Part shown: positions 53,618-61,964 of the stretch, piece by piece
How positions within the stretch are numbered: the first letter of the stretch is position 1
Layout of the letters: each line of letters opens with the position of its first letter
Assembly: GCF_018130765.1 (NCBI RefSeq)
Contig: NZ_JAFCJZ010000030.1
Coordinates: 1-64,000, forward strand
Source of the DNA: Bradyrhizobium iriomotense
Lineage (GTDB): Bacteria > Pseudomonadota > Alphaproteobacteria > Rhizobiales > Xanthobacteraceae
Length of the DNA: 64,000 nucleotides
Direction of reading: 5' to 3'
Translations under genes and position numbers: made by a program
Notes under the pieces: generated by a model
What the model was told of the DNA's origin: nothing
The model's database searches: none
Seen by the model: the letters and a program-made list of their open reading frames with translations, nothing else

Positions 53618-53787
53618 CTAACCTCGCCCCGCTTGCGGGGAGAGGTCGGATTGCATCGAGGATGCATGTGAGGGGGTACAGGTCTCTCGACAATCGCCCG
53701 TGTGGAGAGAGGCCCCTCACCCCAACCCTCTCAGGGCGAGCGTAGCTCGTCCCGCCCCCGTAAGAACGGGGAGAGGGAGAGGAGAGA
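53618..53787. repeat. Intergenic repeat C-like element, copy 2
   Basis: About 170 bp of CTCGCCCC / GGGGAGAG-type inverted segments, with CCCCTCACCCCAACCCTCTC and AACGGGGAGAGGGAGAGG. It is similar in style to 23883-24090 but diverged. It fills most of the 300-bp gap between the LTXXQ and LysM genes. Confidence 0.6.
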
Positions 53788-53793
53788 CCGCGC

Positions 53794-54789
53794 TCACCGC
53801 GGCGCCTTCGGCAGCACGAATGTCTGGCCAGGGTAGATCAAATTGGGATTGTGGATCTTGTCGCGGTTGGCGTTGAAGATCACCGCGTAGCGGGCGCCGT
53901 CGCCATAGGCGAGCCGGCTCAGCGCCCACAGGCTGTCGCCGCGGGAGATCACCCGGCTGCCGCCCGCTTCAGTCGGTGTGGCGCTGAGGGCGTCGGCCGG
54001 CGAGGCCGATGCGACCGTCGTGGCCGCCGGCGCGCGTGCCATGCTCCTTGGCTTGCCGGCTCCCATCATCCTGGGCCGAACCGAGGACGGCGTTGAAGCG
54101 AGGCGCGGAGCGGCCGACGGCAGCGACGCTACGACATCCGACTTGTCGTCGGGCTTCTCGGCCTGCTTCGCAACCGGCGCGGGGCGCGCGGGCGGCGGTG
54201 CGGCCTCCGCAATGACCACCGGCATGGTCCGGCTGGACTGCGTGACGGTGCCATCGGGCGCCCTGGCGCGCAGAGTCAGCTCGTAGCTGCCGGCGGGAAG
54301 CTGCGGTGGCGTCATGACGAACTGGCCCGACGCATCCGCCGTGACCGAATGAAGCGGCTGGCCGTCGCGCAGCAGCTCGACCTTTGACCCCGGCGCGGCC
54401 TGGCCCGCGATCACCGCCGCCTCGCCATGATCGTCGATGCGGGCGACGTCGAACCGGGGCCCGGCGTCGGTCGCGGCCGGCGGCGGCTTGACCGGCGCGA
54501 GATCGGCGAGCGCGGCCGTGACCTGCTTCTGGGTTTCGGTCACCGGCTTCGGCGCTGCGGCCGGCGCGGGCTGTGCTGCGGCGAGCTTCGGTTCTTCGGG
54601 CTTCGGCTCTGCCTTGGTTGCGGCCTTGGGCTCGGACTTGGGCTCAGCCTTGGGCTCGGGCTTGACGGCGATCTCGGTGCCCGCTCCGCCCGGCAACAGC
54701 CGGCGTAGCTCGGCGGGACCGATCACAAGGACGGTGCCAACCAATGCGAGCAGGCAGAACGCAATGAGGGCCTTGGTTGCGGTCATCAT
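53794..54789 (-). CDS. LysM-domain envelope protein
   Basis: A 331-residue protein with one N-terminal membrane helix (ALIAFCLLALVGTVLVI). A charged low-complexity linker with repeated EPK units (about 40-75) is followed by a Big/Ig-like module (ARIDDHGEAAVIAGQAAPGS, about 120-200). The C-terminal LysM domain (about 280-328) has RGDSLWALSRLAYGDGARY and IYPGQTFVLP. LysM binds peptidoglycan N-acetylglucosamine. The ATG at 54789 is used, because upstream in-frame sequence before the helix is Arg-rich and unlikely. Divergent from the exported protein at 54973. Confidence 0.85.
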   Translation of the reverse strand: MMTATKALIAFCLLALVGTVLVIGPAELRRLLPGGAGTEIAVKPEPKAEPKSEPKAATKAEPKPEEPKLAAAQPAPAAAPKPVTETQKQVTAALADLAPVKPPPAATDAGPRFDVARIDDHGEAAVIAGQAAPGSKVELLRDGQPLHSVTADASGQFVMTPPQLPAGSYELTLRARAPDGTVTQSSRTMPVVIAEAAPPPARPAPVAKQAEKPDDKSDVVASLPSAAPRLASTPSSVRPRMMGAGKPRSMARAPAATTVASASPADALSATPTEAGGSRVISRGDSLWALSRLAYGDGARYAVIFNANRDKIHNPNLIYPGQTFVLPKAPR

Positions 54790-54972
54790 CAGAGGTCGAA
54801 CCCTTGCAGGCAAATCAGCCGATGACCGCAAAGTGCGCCGATTTGGTTTCGGCAGCAAGTCGCTCAAAGGGATGATCGCCCATCGTTCCCGCACGCCGCG
54901 GATGAACCGGCGCGGCCCCTTCGGCGTCAAATGAGCGAGGCCGCGCAGCGGCTATTTTTCAAGGATTTTTCC

Positions 54973-55668
54973 ATGACCGCATCCTTTCGCACCGCGCCAT
55001 GGCTGGCGCTCGCCCTGATGCTCGCCGCCGCCCCCGCACTCGCGGCTTCCGGCCCGCCGCCGGGCTACATCCTCACCGACAATGCCGACCTTGCCTTCAC
55101 CTCGCCCGACGGCGCCACCAAGCTCGAGCAGTACATGAAGGACAGTGAAGACCTTTTCGAGGTCAAATGGCAGGTCTGGGCGCGGCGCGGCAACCAGATG
55201 ACGGAGCTGAAGCCCGAGCAGGGCTATGGCGCCGGCTTCCGCTTCACCAGCGACTCGCAATGGCTGGTGCGCATGCAGAAGACTGGCTCGGGCTCGCAGG
55301 ACCTCTTTCTCTACCATGTCGAGAACGGCGCCTTCGTGAACGCAACGAAGAAGTCGCTCAGCGATCTCGCCTGGGCCTATTTCCACAGCCGGCCCGACAC
55401 CAAGAACATGAAGCTCGACTACCACATCTCGGCCAATCTGATGAAGGGCACCGAGGATGCCTATCGCTGGCTCGGCGTCGACTGGCCCAACAACCGCTAC
55501 CTTGTGATCTCGCTGTCGGGCGCGATGGACAAGCATCCGAAGAATGTCGCTGTGAAGGGATTGGGGGACTGGAAATGCCGCTATGACCTCAAGACCGGCA
55601 AGTTCGACGTCCCGGCGATGTTCGCCAAGGACAATGCGGAAGCGCTGAACTGGGAGATCAAGCGGTGA
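54973..55668 (+). CDS. Exported protein of unknown function
   Basis: 231 residues with a clear signal peptide (cleavage near ALAASG at residue 25). The mature part is mixed alpha/beta with no known catalytic motif. Segments include TKLEQYMKDSEDLFEVKWQV, DLAWAYFHSRPDTKN and DWPNNRYLVISLSGAMDKHP. It looks like a conserved periplasmic protein seen in related genomes. The ATG at 54973 is the one directly before the signal peptide; an ATG at 54931 would add 14 residues. Confidence 0.78.
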   Translation: MTASFRTAPWLALALMLAAAPALAASGPPPGYILTDNADLAFTSPDGATKLEQYMKDSEDLFEVKWQVWARRGNQMTELKPEQGYGAGFRFTSDSQWLVRMQKTGSGSQDLFLYHVENGAFVNATKKSLSDLAWAYFHSRPDTKNMKLDYHISANLMKGTEDAYRWLGVDWPNNRYLVISLSGAMDKHPKNVAVKGLGDWKCRYDLKTGKFDVPAMFAKDNAEALNWEIKR

Positions 55669-55681
55669 GGCGACTTGAATC

Positions 55682-55793
55682 GTAGGGTGGGTTAGCTGGC
55701 GGCTGCGCGAAGCGCAGTCCGCTGGCGTAACCCACCACTGTTCGCGTCCGCGGGAACAGAAGAGGTGGATTACGCTGCGCTAATCCACCCTAC
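55682..55793. repeat. Palindromic intergenic repeat B, copy 2
   Basis: 112 bp, GTAGGGTGGGTTAGC at the left and GCTAATCCACCCTAC at the right, with an internal CTGCGCGAAGCGCAG hairpin. It lies between the exported protein and the GGDEF/EAL gene. Confidence 0.85.
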
Positions 55794-55908
55794 AGACTAC
55801 GACATGGAACCAACCCCCTGATTCCACTCCGATTCATATTTTCCTAACCGTCCATGGTAACGGGGTCTTGTCGGTTTTGCTGCATCTTGCATCCCACGGG
55901 AGGGCTGG

Positions 55909-58569
55909 ATGGGCACATCGATCCGATGGACCGCGCGGATGCGCGCGCTGCTGCGCCGTTGGTGCGGGGCGCCGCTGACATGGCTGATCGCCGGCGGCTT
56001 CGTGCTGATGCTTGCGACCGCCATCGGCACCGCGCTCACCGTCGACCGCTTCCGGCAGAACGCGATCGAGAGCGGTCGCGATAGCCTCGAGAGCGCGGTG
56101 CGGCTACTCACCCGGCACTACGACCGTGAGTTCGCGGATTTCGCCGTGTTCCAGAAGAGCGTCATCGCCGAGCTCGAGAGCCATGGCATCGAGTCCGCCG
56201 ACCTGTTCCGCAGCCAGATGAGCACGCTCGCCGTGCACGAAGCGCTGCGCGCAAAGGCCAGCGGCTGGACCGACGTCGCCGGCGCCAATGTGTTCGATTC
56301 CGAGGGTGTGCTGATCAATTCGTCGCGGCGCTGGCCGGTCACCGACGTCTCGGTCGCCGACCGCGGCTATTTCAATCGGCTCAAGAACGATCCGATCGCG
56401 CAGGAAGAGATCGAGGTCGTTCCCGGTCGGCTCGGCAACGGCCCTGCCATCGTGTTCGCGCGGCGCGTCTCCGGGCCGCACGGCGAGTTCCTCGGCATCG
56501 TCTCGCGTGCGATCGCACCGGAACAGATCGAATCTTTCTTCGCCTCGACGGGCCTCGGCGAGGATTCCTCGATCGCGATGCACCACCAGAACGGCCAGCT
56601 GCTCGCGCGCATCCCGCATGTCGATGCCATGATCGGGCAGAATTTCCGCCAGGGCACGCCGGAGCAGATGGCGGTGTTCGAGCGCACCTTCGTGACGACG
56701 CAGCTCGCGAGCCCGATCGACGGCAAGGACCGCATCGTTGCCTCGCGCCTCCTGACAGGCGAGCCGTTGGTCGTAGTCGCGACCAGATCGCTGGACGCGA
56801 CGCTCGCCACCTGGCGCACGCAGACGAAATTCTTCGTCACCGTCGCCGTGCTGTCGATCGCCCTGCTCGTGCTGACGCTGTTCCTGATCTTCCGCCAGGT
56901 GACGCGCCGGCTCTCGCTCGAGAAGCAGCGGCTCGACACCGCGATGAACACGATGACGCAGGGCCTCCTGATGTTCGACCAGGACGAGCGGCTGATCGTC
57001 TGCAACCGGCGCTACATCGAGATGTACGGCCTCTCGGCCGACATCGTGAAGCCCGGCGCCTATTTCCGCGACGTGATCCAGCACCGCCACGACACCGGCT
57101 CCTTCGACGGCAACGTCGATGCCTATTGCGACGGCATCCTGGGCAGCGTCGACCAGACGCACAGCACGATCGTGGAGACGGGTGACGGCCGCCTGATCGA
57201 GATCAAGAACCAGCCCGGCACCGCCGGCGGCTGGCTCGCCACTCATGACGACGTCACCGAGCGCATCCGCGCCGACGAACGCATCGCGCATATGGCGCAT
57301 TACGATGCGCTGACCGATCTGCCCAACCGCGTGCTGATGCGCAGCCATCTTGAGCGCCGCGTCGCCGAGCTTGACCAAGGCAGGCCGTTCGCGATCCTCT
57401 ATATCGACGTCGACGAGTTCAAAGGCGTCAACGATTCGCTCGGACACGAGGTCGGCGACGAGCTGCTGCGACAGGTCGCGAACCGCCTGCGCGCCTGCGT
57501 CAGCGGCAACGACCTCGTCGCGCGGCTCGGCGGCGACGAATTCGCCATCGTCAAGGCCGGCACAAGCGATCAGGCCGAGTTGATGGCGCTGGCGGACACG
57601 ATCCTCAAGACGCTGCGTGCGCCGGTGAGCTGCAAGGGCCAGGAGATTGCGACCGATGCTAGCATCGGCATCGCGATCGCGCCGGACCACGGCGGCAATC
57701 TCGACGATTTGCTCAAGCGCGCCGACCTCGCGATGTACGCTGCGAAATCGGAAGGGCGCGGCACTTTCCGCATCTTCGTGCCCGAATACGACGCCAAGGC
57801 GCGGCAGCGCCGCCAGCTCGAGCTCGATTTGCGCCAGGCGCTCGCGCGCGGCGAGTTCGAGGTGCACTACCAGCCGCTGGTCGACCTCGCCGCCAATGTC
57901 GTCACCGGCTGCGAGGCGCTCTTGCGCTGGCGCCATCCCGAACGCGGCATGGTCTCGCCGGCGGATTTCATCCCGGTCGCGGAAGACACCGGCCTGATCG
58001 GCGAGATCGGCGAATGGGTGCTGAAGCAGGCCTGCCTTGAGGCTGCGAGCTGGCCCGGCAATATCCACATTGCCGTCAACGTCTCGCCGGTGCAATTCCG
58101 GTCGCGGTCACTGGCCTTGAAAGTGGCCGCCGCGCTCGCGGAGTCAGGCCTCGCACCCGGACGGCTCGAGCTCGAGATCACCGAGACCGTGCTGATCCGC
58201 GACGACGAGGAGGCGCTGACGATCCTGCAGCAGCTGCGCGAGCTCGGCGTGCGCATCGCGCTCGACGATTTCGGCACCGGCTATTCCTCGCTGAGCTATC
58301 TGCACCGCTTCCCCTTCGACAAGATCAAGATCGACCGCAGCTTCATCAGCGACATCGGCCAGTCCGAAGATTCCTCGCCGATCGTGCAGGCCGTGGTCCA
58401 CATGGCCGCCGCCCGCCACATGGCGACGACGGCCGAAGGCGTCGAGACCGAGGCGCAGCGCGAGGTGCTGCGGCAGCTCGGATGCAGCCAGATGCAGGGC
58501 TGGCTGTTCAGCCCGGCCGTGCCGGCGGCGAAGCTGAAGCAGCTGCTGTCGGCGCAGAAGGCGGCGTAG
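55909..58569 (+). CDS. Membrane GGDEF-EAL protein with Cache and PAS domains
   Basis: An 886-residue protein. TM1 (about 23-45) and TM2 (about 303-327) enclose a dCache-type periplasmic sensor. A PAS domain (about 345-455) is followed by GGDEF (about 465-620, intact ARLGGDEFAIV) and EAL (about 640-880, intact EALLRW and later DDFGTGYSSL). Both c-di-GMP synthesis and hydrolysis are possible from the motifs; the net activity would depend on the sensor. GGGAGGGCTGG precedes the ATG. Confidence 0.93.
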   Translation: MGTSIRWTARMRALLRRWCGAPLTWLIAGGFVLMLATAIGTALTVDRFRQNAIESGRDSLESAVRLLTRHYDREFADFAVFQKSVIAELESHGIESADLFRSQMSTLAVHEALRAKASGWTDVAGANVFDSEGVLINSSRRWPVTDVSVADRGYFNRLKNDPIAQEEIEVVPGRLGNGPAIVFARRVSGPHGEFLGIVSRAIAPEQIESFFASTGLGEDSSIAMHHQNGQLLARIPHVDAMIGQNFRQGTPEQMAVFERTFVTTQLASPIDGKDRIVASRLLTGEPLVVVATRSLDATLATWRTQTKFFVTVAVLSIALLVLTLFLIFRQVTRRLSLEKQRLDTAMNTMTQGLLMFDQDERLIVCNRRYIEMYGLSADIVKPGAYFRDVIQHRHDTGSFDGNVDAYCDGILGSVDQTHSTIVETGDGRLIEIKNQPGTAGGWLATHDDVTERIRADERIAHMAHYDALTDLPNRVLMRSHLERRVAELDQGRPFAILYIDVDEFKGVNDSLGHEVGDELLRQVANRLRACVSGNDLVARLGGDEFAIVKAGTSDQAELMALADTILKTLRAPVSCKGQEIATDASIGIAIAPDHGGNLDDLLKRADLAMYAAKSEGRGTFRIFVPEYDAKARQRRQLELDLRQALARGEFEVHYQPLVDLAANVVTGCEALLRWRHPERGMVSPADFIPVAEDTGLIGEIGEWVLKQACLEAASWPGNIHIAVNVSPVQFRSRSLALKVAAALAESGLAPGRLELEITETVLIRDDEEALTILQQLRELGVRIALDDFGTGYSSLSYLHRFPFDKIKIDRSFISDIGQSEDSSPIVQAVVHMAAARHMATTAEGVETEAQREVLRQLGCSQMQGWLFSPAVPAAKLKQLLSAQKAA

Positions 58570-58575
58570 CGGGCC

Positions 58576-58821
58576 CTACTTATCCCCGCCGCCTCCATCA
58601 GCGATGCCCGCAACGCCTTTAGGAGATGGGCCTGAGCTGTCGATCTTCGCTTGGTGGCTTTCGGGAGGAACTCTTTGGGTCAAAAGATGCCGCCAGGCCT
58701 GCGATGAGTGCGATAGCAACTGCGTCGGCGTGTCGCTAAACGGAAAGGCCGCGACCTGAAATTCGTCTTCGTACAGAATGTACAGCTCCTCGAGCCGCTT
58801 GAAGTCACGAGGCAGGCTCAT
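58576..58821 (-). CDS. Small hypothetical protein
   Basis: 81 residues from the ATG at 58821. The N-terminal part (RDFKRLEELYILYEDEFQVA, then FSDTPTQLLSHSSQAWRHLL) looks like natural protein with normal codon use. The C-terminal 25 residues are Gly/Pro/Ser-rich and less convincing. It is convergent with the GGDEF/EAL gene and ends 6 bp from it. No clear Shine-Dalgarno. Confidence 0.4.
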   Translation of the reverse strand: MSLPRDFKRLEELYILYEDEFQVAAFPFSDTPTQLLSHSSQAWRHLLTQRVPPESHQAKIDSSGPSPKGVAGIADGGGGDK

Positions 58822-59565
58822 CACGCAAGTCGCCGCCGGCTGCGGGCCGGGCAGGACAATGGTCAATGGTGTGTGCGTGGCCGGAACCACAATTCGCCAA
58901 ACTCGCCGGGACGTCCGCAGGTGCGTGCGATGGAATGCAGGCGTTTGCGCGCTGTATCAGTGAACCACCATCGCGCAGGCATCTGATCGGCCTTCCGCAA
59001 TTCAAACGCGAGAAAACTTGGTTCGCGGCGCCTGCATCGCGTCGGGAGAGCTAACACTCGCGAAGCTGCGCAGGCGTCACCTGTTACCGCAGCTTCCCTT
59101 TCGGACAATGGTGCGAGCGGCAATTTCAAGCTCCAAATTAGCGGCTGACCTCTCGAGTAAGTGTGCGCCCGTAGGTCGGCTTGGGGGCTCCAGAGCAGTA
59201 CAGGTGAGTCATGCTTGTCCGGGGATGGCGACAATTGTGTTCCCTGTGGGGTGAGCACCCGCGCATCAGTGTGCGCACGTGGCTCACGGCGGACCACAAA
59301 CCCTGTTCGTCAAATGAGTATCCTCTTGATCCGCTCACGTCCCCAATCGTCATGGGTTGGATGAAGAGCAGTTTGCATCCGCCCGCGGACGATTGGCACG
59401 GCGTCAAGATTGTTTCGCTCTTCAAAACAGCGAGCAGACTTGATGGAGAGACGATGCCGTAAGCCCGTCGTGCCCGGGATCTGCGAGTTTGGAGTTGACC
59501 GTGAGGCTCGCGGAGCGCCGAGACGGCGACGGAACTATCACTACTCCGCTGTAATTAGAACGGAG
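58822..59565. other. 744-bp lower-GC region without a supportable gene
   Basis: Short open frames occur on both strands, but none has a good start, ribosome site or recognisable sequence. A minus-strand fragment around 58866-59010 reads FLAFELRKADQMPARWWF and may be a gene remnant. Base composition is poorer in GC than the core, in keeping with an accessory segment. Confidence 0.45.
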
Positions 59566-59829
59566 ATGACGGCAATTTGGTATGTAACCTTTGCAGTTCG
59601 CAGACATGGCCTGCTCCGGAAGCCGCGAAGTCCCAACGAAACGAGGACGTTTGCGACCGAGCCCGAGGCCAAGGCGTTCGCTCGATCAAAGCTTGAGGAC
59701 GGCTTGGTCCTGTTAGCTGGCACGATCAATCCGCATTCTCCCAAGCAGCTCATTCCGGCGTCTCGCATCCAGTCCTGGCTGGCCGACGATCAGGACGGAG
59801 GTTCCACCAAAGCCGCTTGTCCCGATTAG
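59566..59829 (+). CDS. Small conserved hypothetical protein
   Basis: 87 residues with the pattern RTFATEPEAKAFARSKLEDG and GTINPHSPKQLIPASRIQSWL. This recurs in short uncharacterised proteins of Bradyrhizobium, to the best of my recollection. It is probably an alpha/beta domain with no motif for catalysis. GGAG abuts the ATG at 59566, too close for an ideal ribosome site, so the true start could differ. Confidence 0.6.
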   Translation: MTAIWYVTFAVRRHGLLRKPRSPNETRTFATEPEAKAFARSKLEDGLVLLAGTINPHSPKQLIPASRIQSWLADDQDGGSTKAACPD

Positions 59830-59919
59830 GCGAAACGGCACGCACGATCTTTCCACGGGGAAAGCCACCGAGGCGCCACACTTCCGAATGGCGACCTCGT
59901 CCAACATGGCTTCTCCCCG

Positions 59920-59933
59920 TTGATGTAGATCAA
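59920..59933. promoter_or_regulatory. FixK2/FNR-type box
   Basis: TTGATGTAGATCAA fits TTGAY-N4-RTCAA and is nearly a perfect palindrome. Its centre is about 70 bp upstream of the ATG at 59996, well placed for class II activation. Confidence 0.65.
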
Positions 59934-59995
59934 GCGACGCATTCGCCATGGGGAGAAGTATCGCCAGGCAAGGTACATTGGCCACGAGGAGGCTC

Positions 59996-60268
59996 ATGAT
60001 GACGCGGACTCGCGGAATGCAGCTCGCATTCGTAGCAATCGGGCTGGCTTGCGGATTCGGCGCGATCAATTGGTCGGAAAGCGACGGCCTGTCACTCATA
60101 CAAAGCGCAGAAGCAAGGGTCGGACGACCGGCAACACCGGCGAGCGTCGCAGGCGTTGCTCGCAGACAGACGCGACGGGCAGTCGTAGGGGGAGCTGCGG
60201 TCGGCGCGGCGGCCGCCGGTACGGCCTGTGTGCGCGTACTGGTGAACGGCTCCTACGTGTGCCGCTGA
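59996..60268 (+). CDS. Small exported protein behind a FixK2-type box
   Basis: 90 residues. A short hydrophobic stretch (LAFVAIGLACGFGAI, about 10-24) acts as signal or anchor. It is followed by SAEARVGRPATPASVAGVAR, an Arg-rich turn and an Ala/Gly-rich segment ending in two Cys (TACVRV and YVCR). Such small VGRPATP-type proteins appear in related genomes without known function. The ATG at 59996 has CACGAGGAGGCTC upstream, a strong ribosome site. Probably induced at low oxygen. Confidence 0.72.
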   Translation: MMTRTRGMQLAFVAIGLACGFGAINWSESDGLSLIQSAEARVGRPATPASVAGVARRQTRRAVVGGAAVGAAAAGTACVRVLVNGSYVCR

Positions 60269-60678
60269 GAAACTTCTGGACCTCGGGTTCGATGCCGCGG
60301 TCCCCAGCAGTTTCACTCAGGCCTCGCGGCTCGTTCTGATCGCAGAGCAAACCGGCGCTTCCACGGGCGCTTGCTGTGCCTGGACAGGCAACGACGCCGG
60401 TGCACGCGCAAGTGCAGCGAACGAAAGCTGCTTTCGTCTCTTCAACCGCTCGCTTCGAACAGATGCGCGGCCTCTCGCGCCTTTGGTTATGCGCTTCCGG
60501 CGAGACTGACGATGTGAACACTGACGCTGCCGCGGGTTGCCGCCACGTTGGTCGGCTACAGCACTTTGAATGCGGCCTGGGGATGTCGACCTTGGCAAAG
60601 GGGACATCCCCAGGCTTAAAGTCAGTTAGCCGCGCAGGTTCAGACCATCACGCGGCGGGTATGAATCAACATCCTGCT
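60269..60678. other. 410-bp intergenic region between convergent genes
   Basis: No supportable gene. It holds the hairpin at 60575-60615, the likely shared end point of the flanking transcripts. Confidence 0.5.
60575..60615. terminator. Hairpin between convergent transcripts
   Basis: A perfect 13-bp inverted repeat, GCCTGGGGATGTC / GACATCCCCAGGC, with a 15-nt loop. No strong T-run on either side, so a bidirectional or Rho-assisted stop is the best reading. Confidence 0.5.
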
Positions 60679-61194
60679 TCAGTCTTCATCCTCGGCCTGC
60701 GCACGACGTCGTTCCACGACATCGCTCATGTCGTGAAGGACAAGGACCGCGAGGGCCCCCATGCGCTGCCTCTGTTCGGGATTGAGGGTCTTGTAGAGTG
60801 GCTGCCACGCCTCGGCGAGCTTATCCAAATCGGCGGATCGTTGAGCCAATGCCTCCGAGCGTCGTTGCAGGAAGGCGATGGGGTCACGATTACGCATCGT
60901 TTCGACGGCATTTTGGTCGGCCCGTCGACCCACTGTTTCCGAGATTTTTGCAACACGGGCCTTCCGATCCTCCGCTCTGGCACGAATGGCGCTCTCGACA
61001 GGCGGCCAGAGTTTTTCCTGGTCAGGTGTCAGCTGCAACGCAGCCTTGGTCAAATCGATCCGCATGTCCACCAGCGTATTCCGGTCCACCGCGTTTAGGC
61101 GTTCTGGCGTCGCAGGGGACGGAGCTTGCGCGCTGGCAATCGACGGTGCGGCAAGAAGGAGTGCGGCTGCTCCGATCACTACTATTTTCATCAT
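60679..61194 (-). CDS. Spy/CpxP-type LTXXQ periplasmic protein behind a FixK2-type box
   Basis: A 171-residue exported protein with a signal peptide (MMKIVVIGAAALLLAAPSIASA) and an all-helical LTXXQ-family body with QLTPDQEKLWPPVESAIRAR and TLNPEQRQRM. Related proteins are periplasmic chaperones or stress sensors. The ATG at 61194 has AGGAGGTCGCCG upstream. The box at 61261-61274 places it under a probable low-oxygen activator. Confidence 0.88.
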   Translation of the reverse strand: MMKIVVIGAAALLLAAPSIASAQAPSPATPERLNAVDRNTLVDMRIDLTKAALQLTPDQEKLWPPVESAIRARAEDRKARVAKISETVGRRADQNAVETMRNRDPIAFLQRRSEALAQRSADLDKLAEAWQPLYKTLNPEQRQRMGALAVLVLHDMSDVVERRRAQAEDED

Positions 61195-61606
61195 CGGCGA
61201 CCTCCTAGGTGAGCAGCCCCCAGGCACCACGCCAACAATGGTCGGCAGGGCGATGTCACATTGATTCAAATCAAGGGACTTGGAAAAGGAATTGTGGCGC
61301 GCAGGCCGAGCAAGACGACCTGCGGCATGTCCGTTCTTGCGCCACCATTCTGACGAGCGGACGCCTTCAGCCCTGCCGTGCCGGCGGCGACAGCGTGAAG
61401 GCGTCTTTCGTGAAATGAGGCAGCGACGCGCCTATGAGAAGCCGTAGGAGAAGAAGCTTCCGGAGCGCAAGCCGCCTTTGCCGCAGACGACCCGGCCCGC
61501 GGGCTGAGGCAGCAGCACAACGGCACAGCGAAGCCGACCGAGTCATGAGCGCCGAGAACATTCCTGCGCATCTTGCATCCCGGAAGATGTTCCATATCTC
61601 TTCGGC
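61195..61606. other. 412-bp divergent intergenic region
   Basis: It contains the FixK2-type box and the promoter of the LTXXQ gene. No gene is supported in the remainder. Confidence 0.5.
61261..61274. promoter_or_regulatory. FixK2/FNR-type box
   Basis: TTGATTCAAATCAA fits TTGAY-N4-RTCAA exactly. Its centre is about 73 bp upstream of the ATG of the LTXXQ gene. Confidence 0.65.
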
Positions 61607-61867
61607 ATGATGAAGCTCACACTGATCCAGGACCAGGCCATCCAGGCGCTCATGGCAGGAATCGCCGGCGCCGAGACATTCGATCGCGTCTTCGCGGGCA
61701 TCCGCTTCGACGAGATCGAGGGGACGATGCTCTACGCCTTCGCCAGGAGCGAGGACGTCGCCTCCGACATCGAGGATGGCTACTCGCCTCTCATCGCCGC
61801 GGTCGCATCGCGCGTGCTGAACAAGCAGGTCGACGTCGTCGTGGTCATGCCGAAGGTCCTGCAATAG
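61607..61867 (+). CDS. Small hypothetical protein
   Basis: 86 residues, acidic, with LIQDQAIQALMAGIAGAETF, DEIEGTMLYAFARSEDVASD and a C-terminal VDVVVVMPKV strand. The composition and codon use look coding. No motif and no clear membrane segment; no strong Shine-Dalgarno. It ends about 100 bp before the GMC gene. Confidence 0.55.
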   Translation: MMKLTLIQDQAIQALMAGIAGAETFDRVFAGIRFDEIEGTMLYAFARSEDVASDIEDGYSPLIAAVASRVLNKQVDVVVVMPKVLQ

Positions 61868-61964
61868 GGTCTTGATGTCATCCGCCGCCTGCATGGGCCG
61901 GGGCGTGACCTCACGATAAATCCACGCTAGCCTCCTCGTGCAAGAACAAGAGGAAGCGCCAATC

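Noticed and set aside
60376..61098. A 240-codon plus-strand frame across the LTXXQ gene
   Set aside because: It overlaps the LTXXQ gene on the opposite strand, spans a terminator-like hairpin and has no recognisable sequence.
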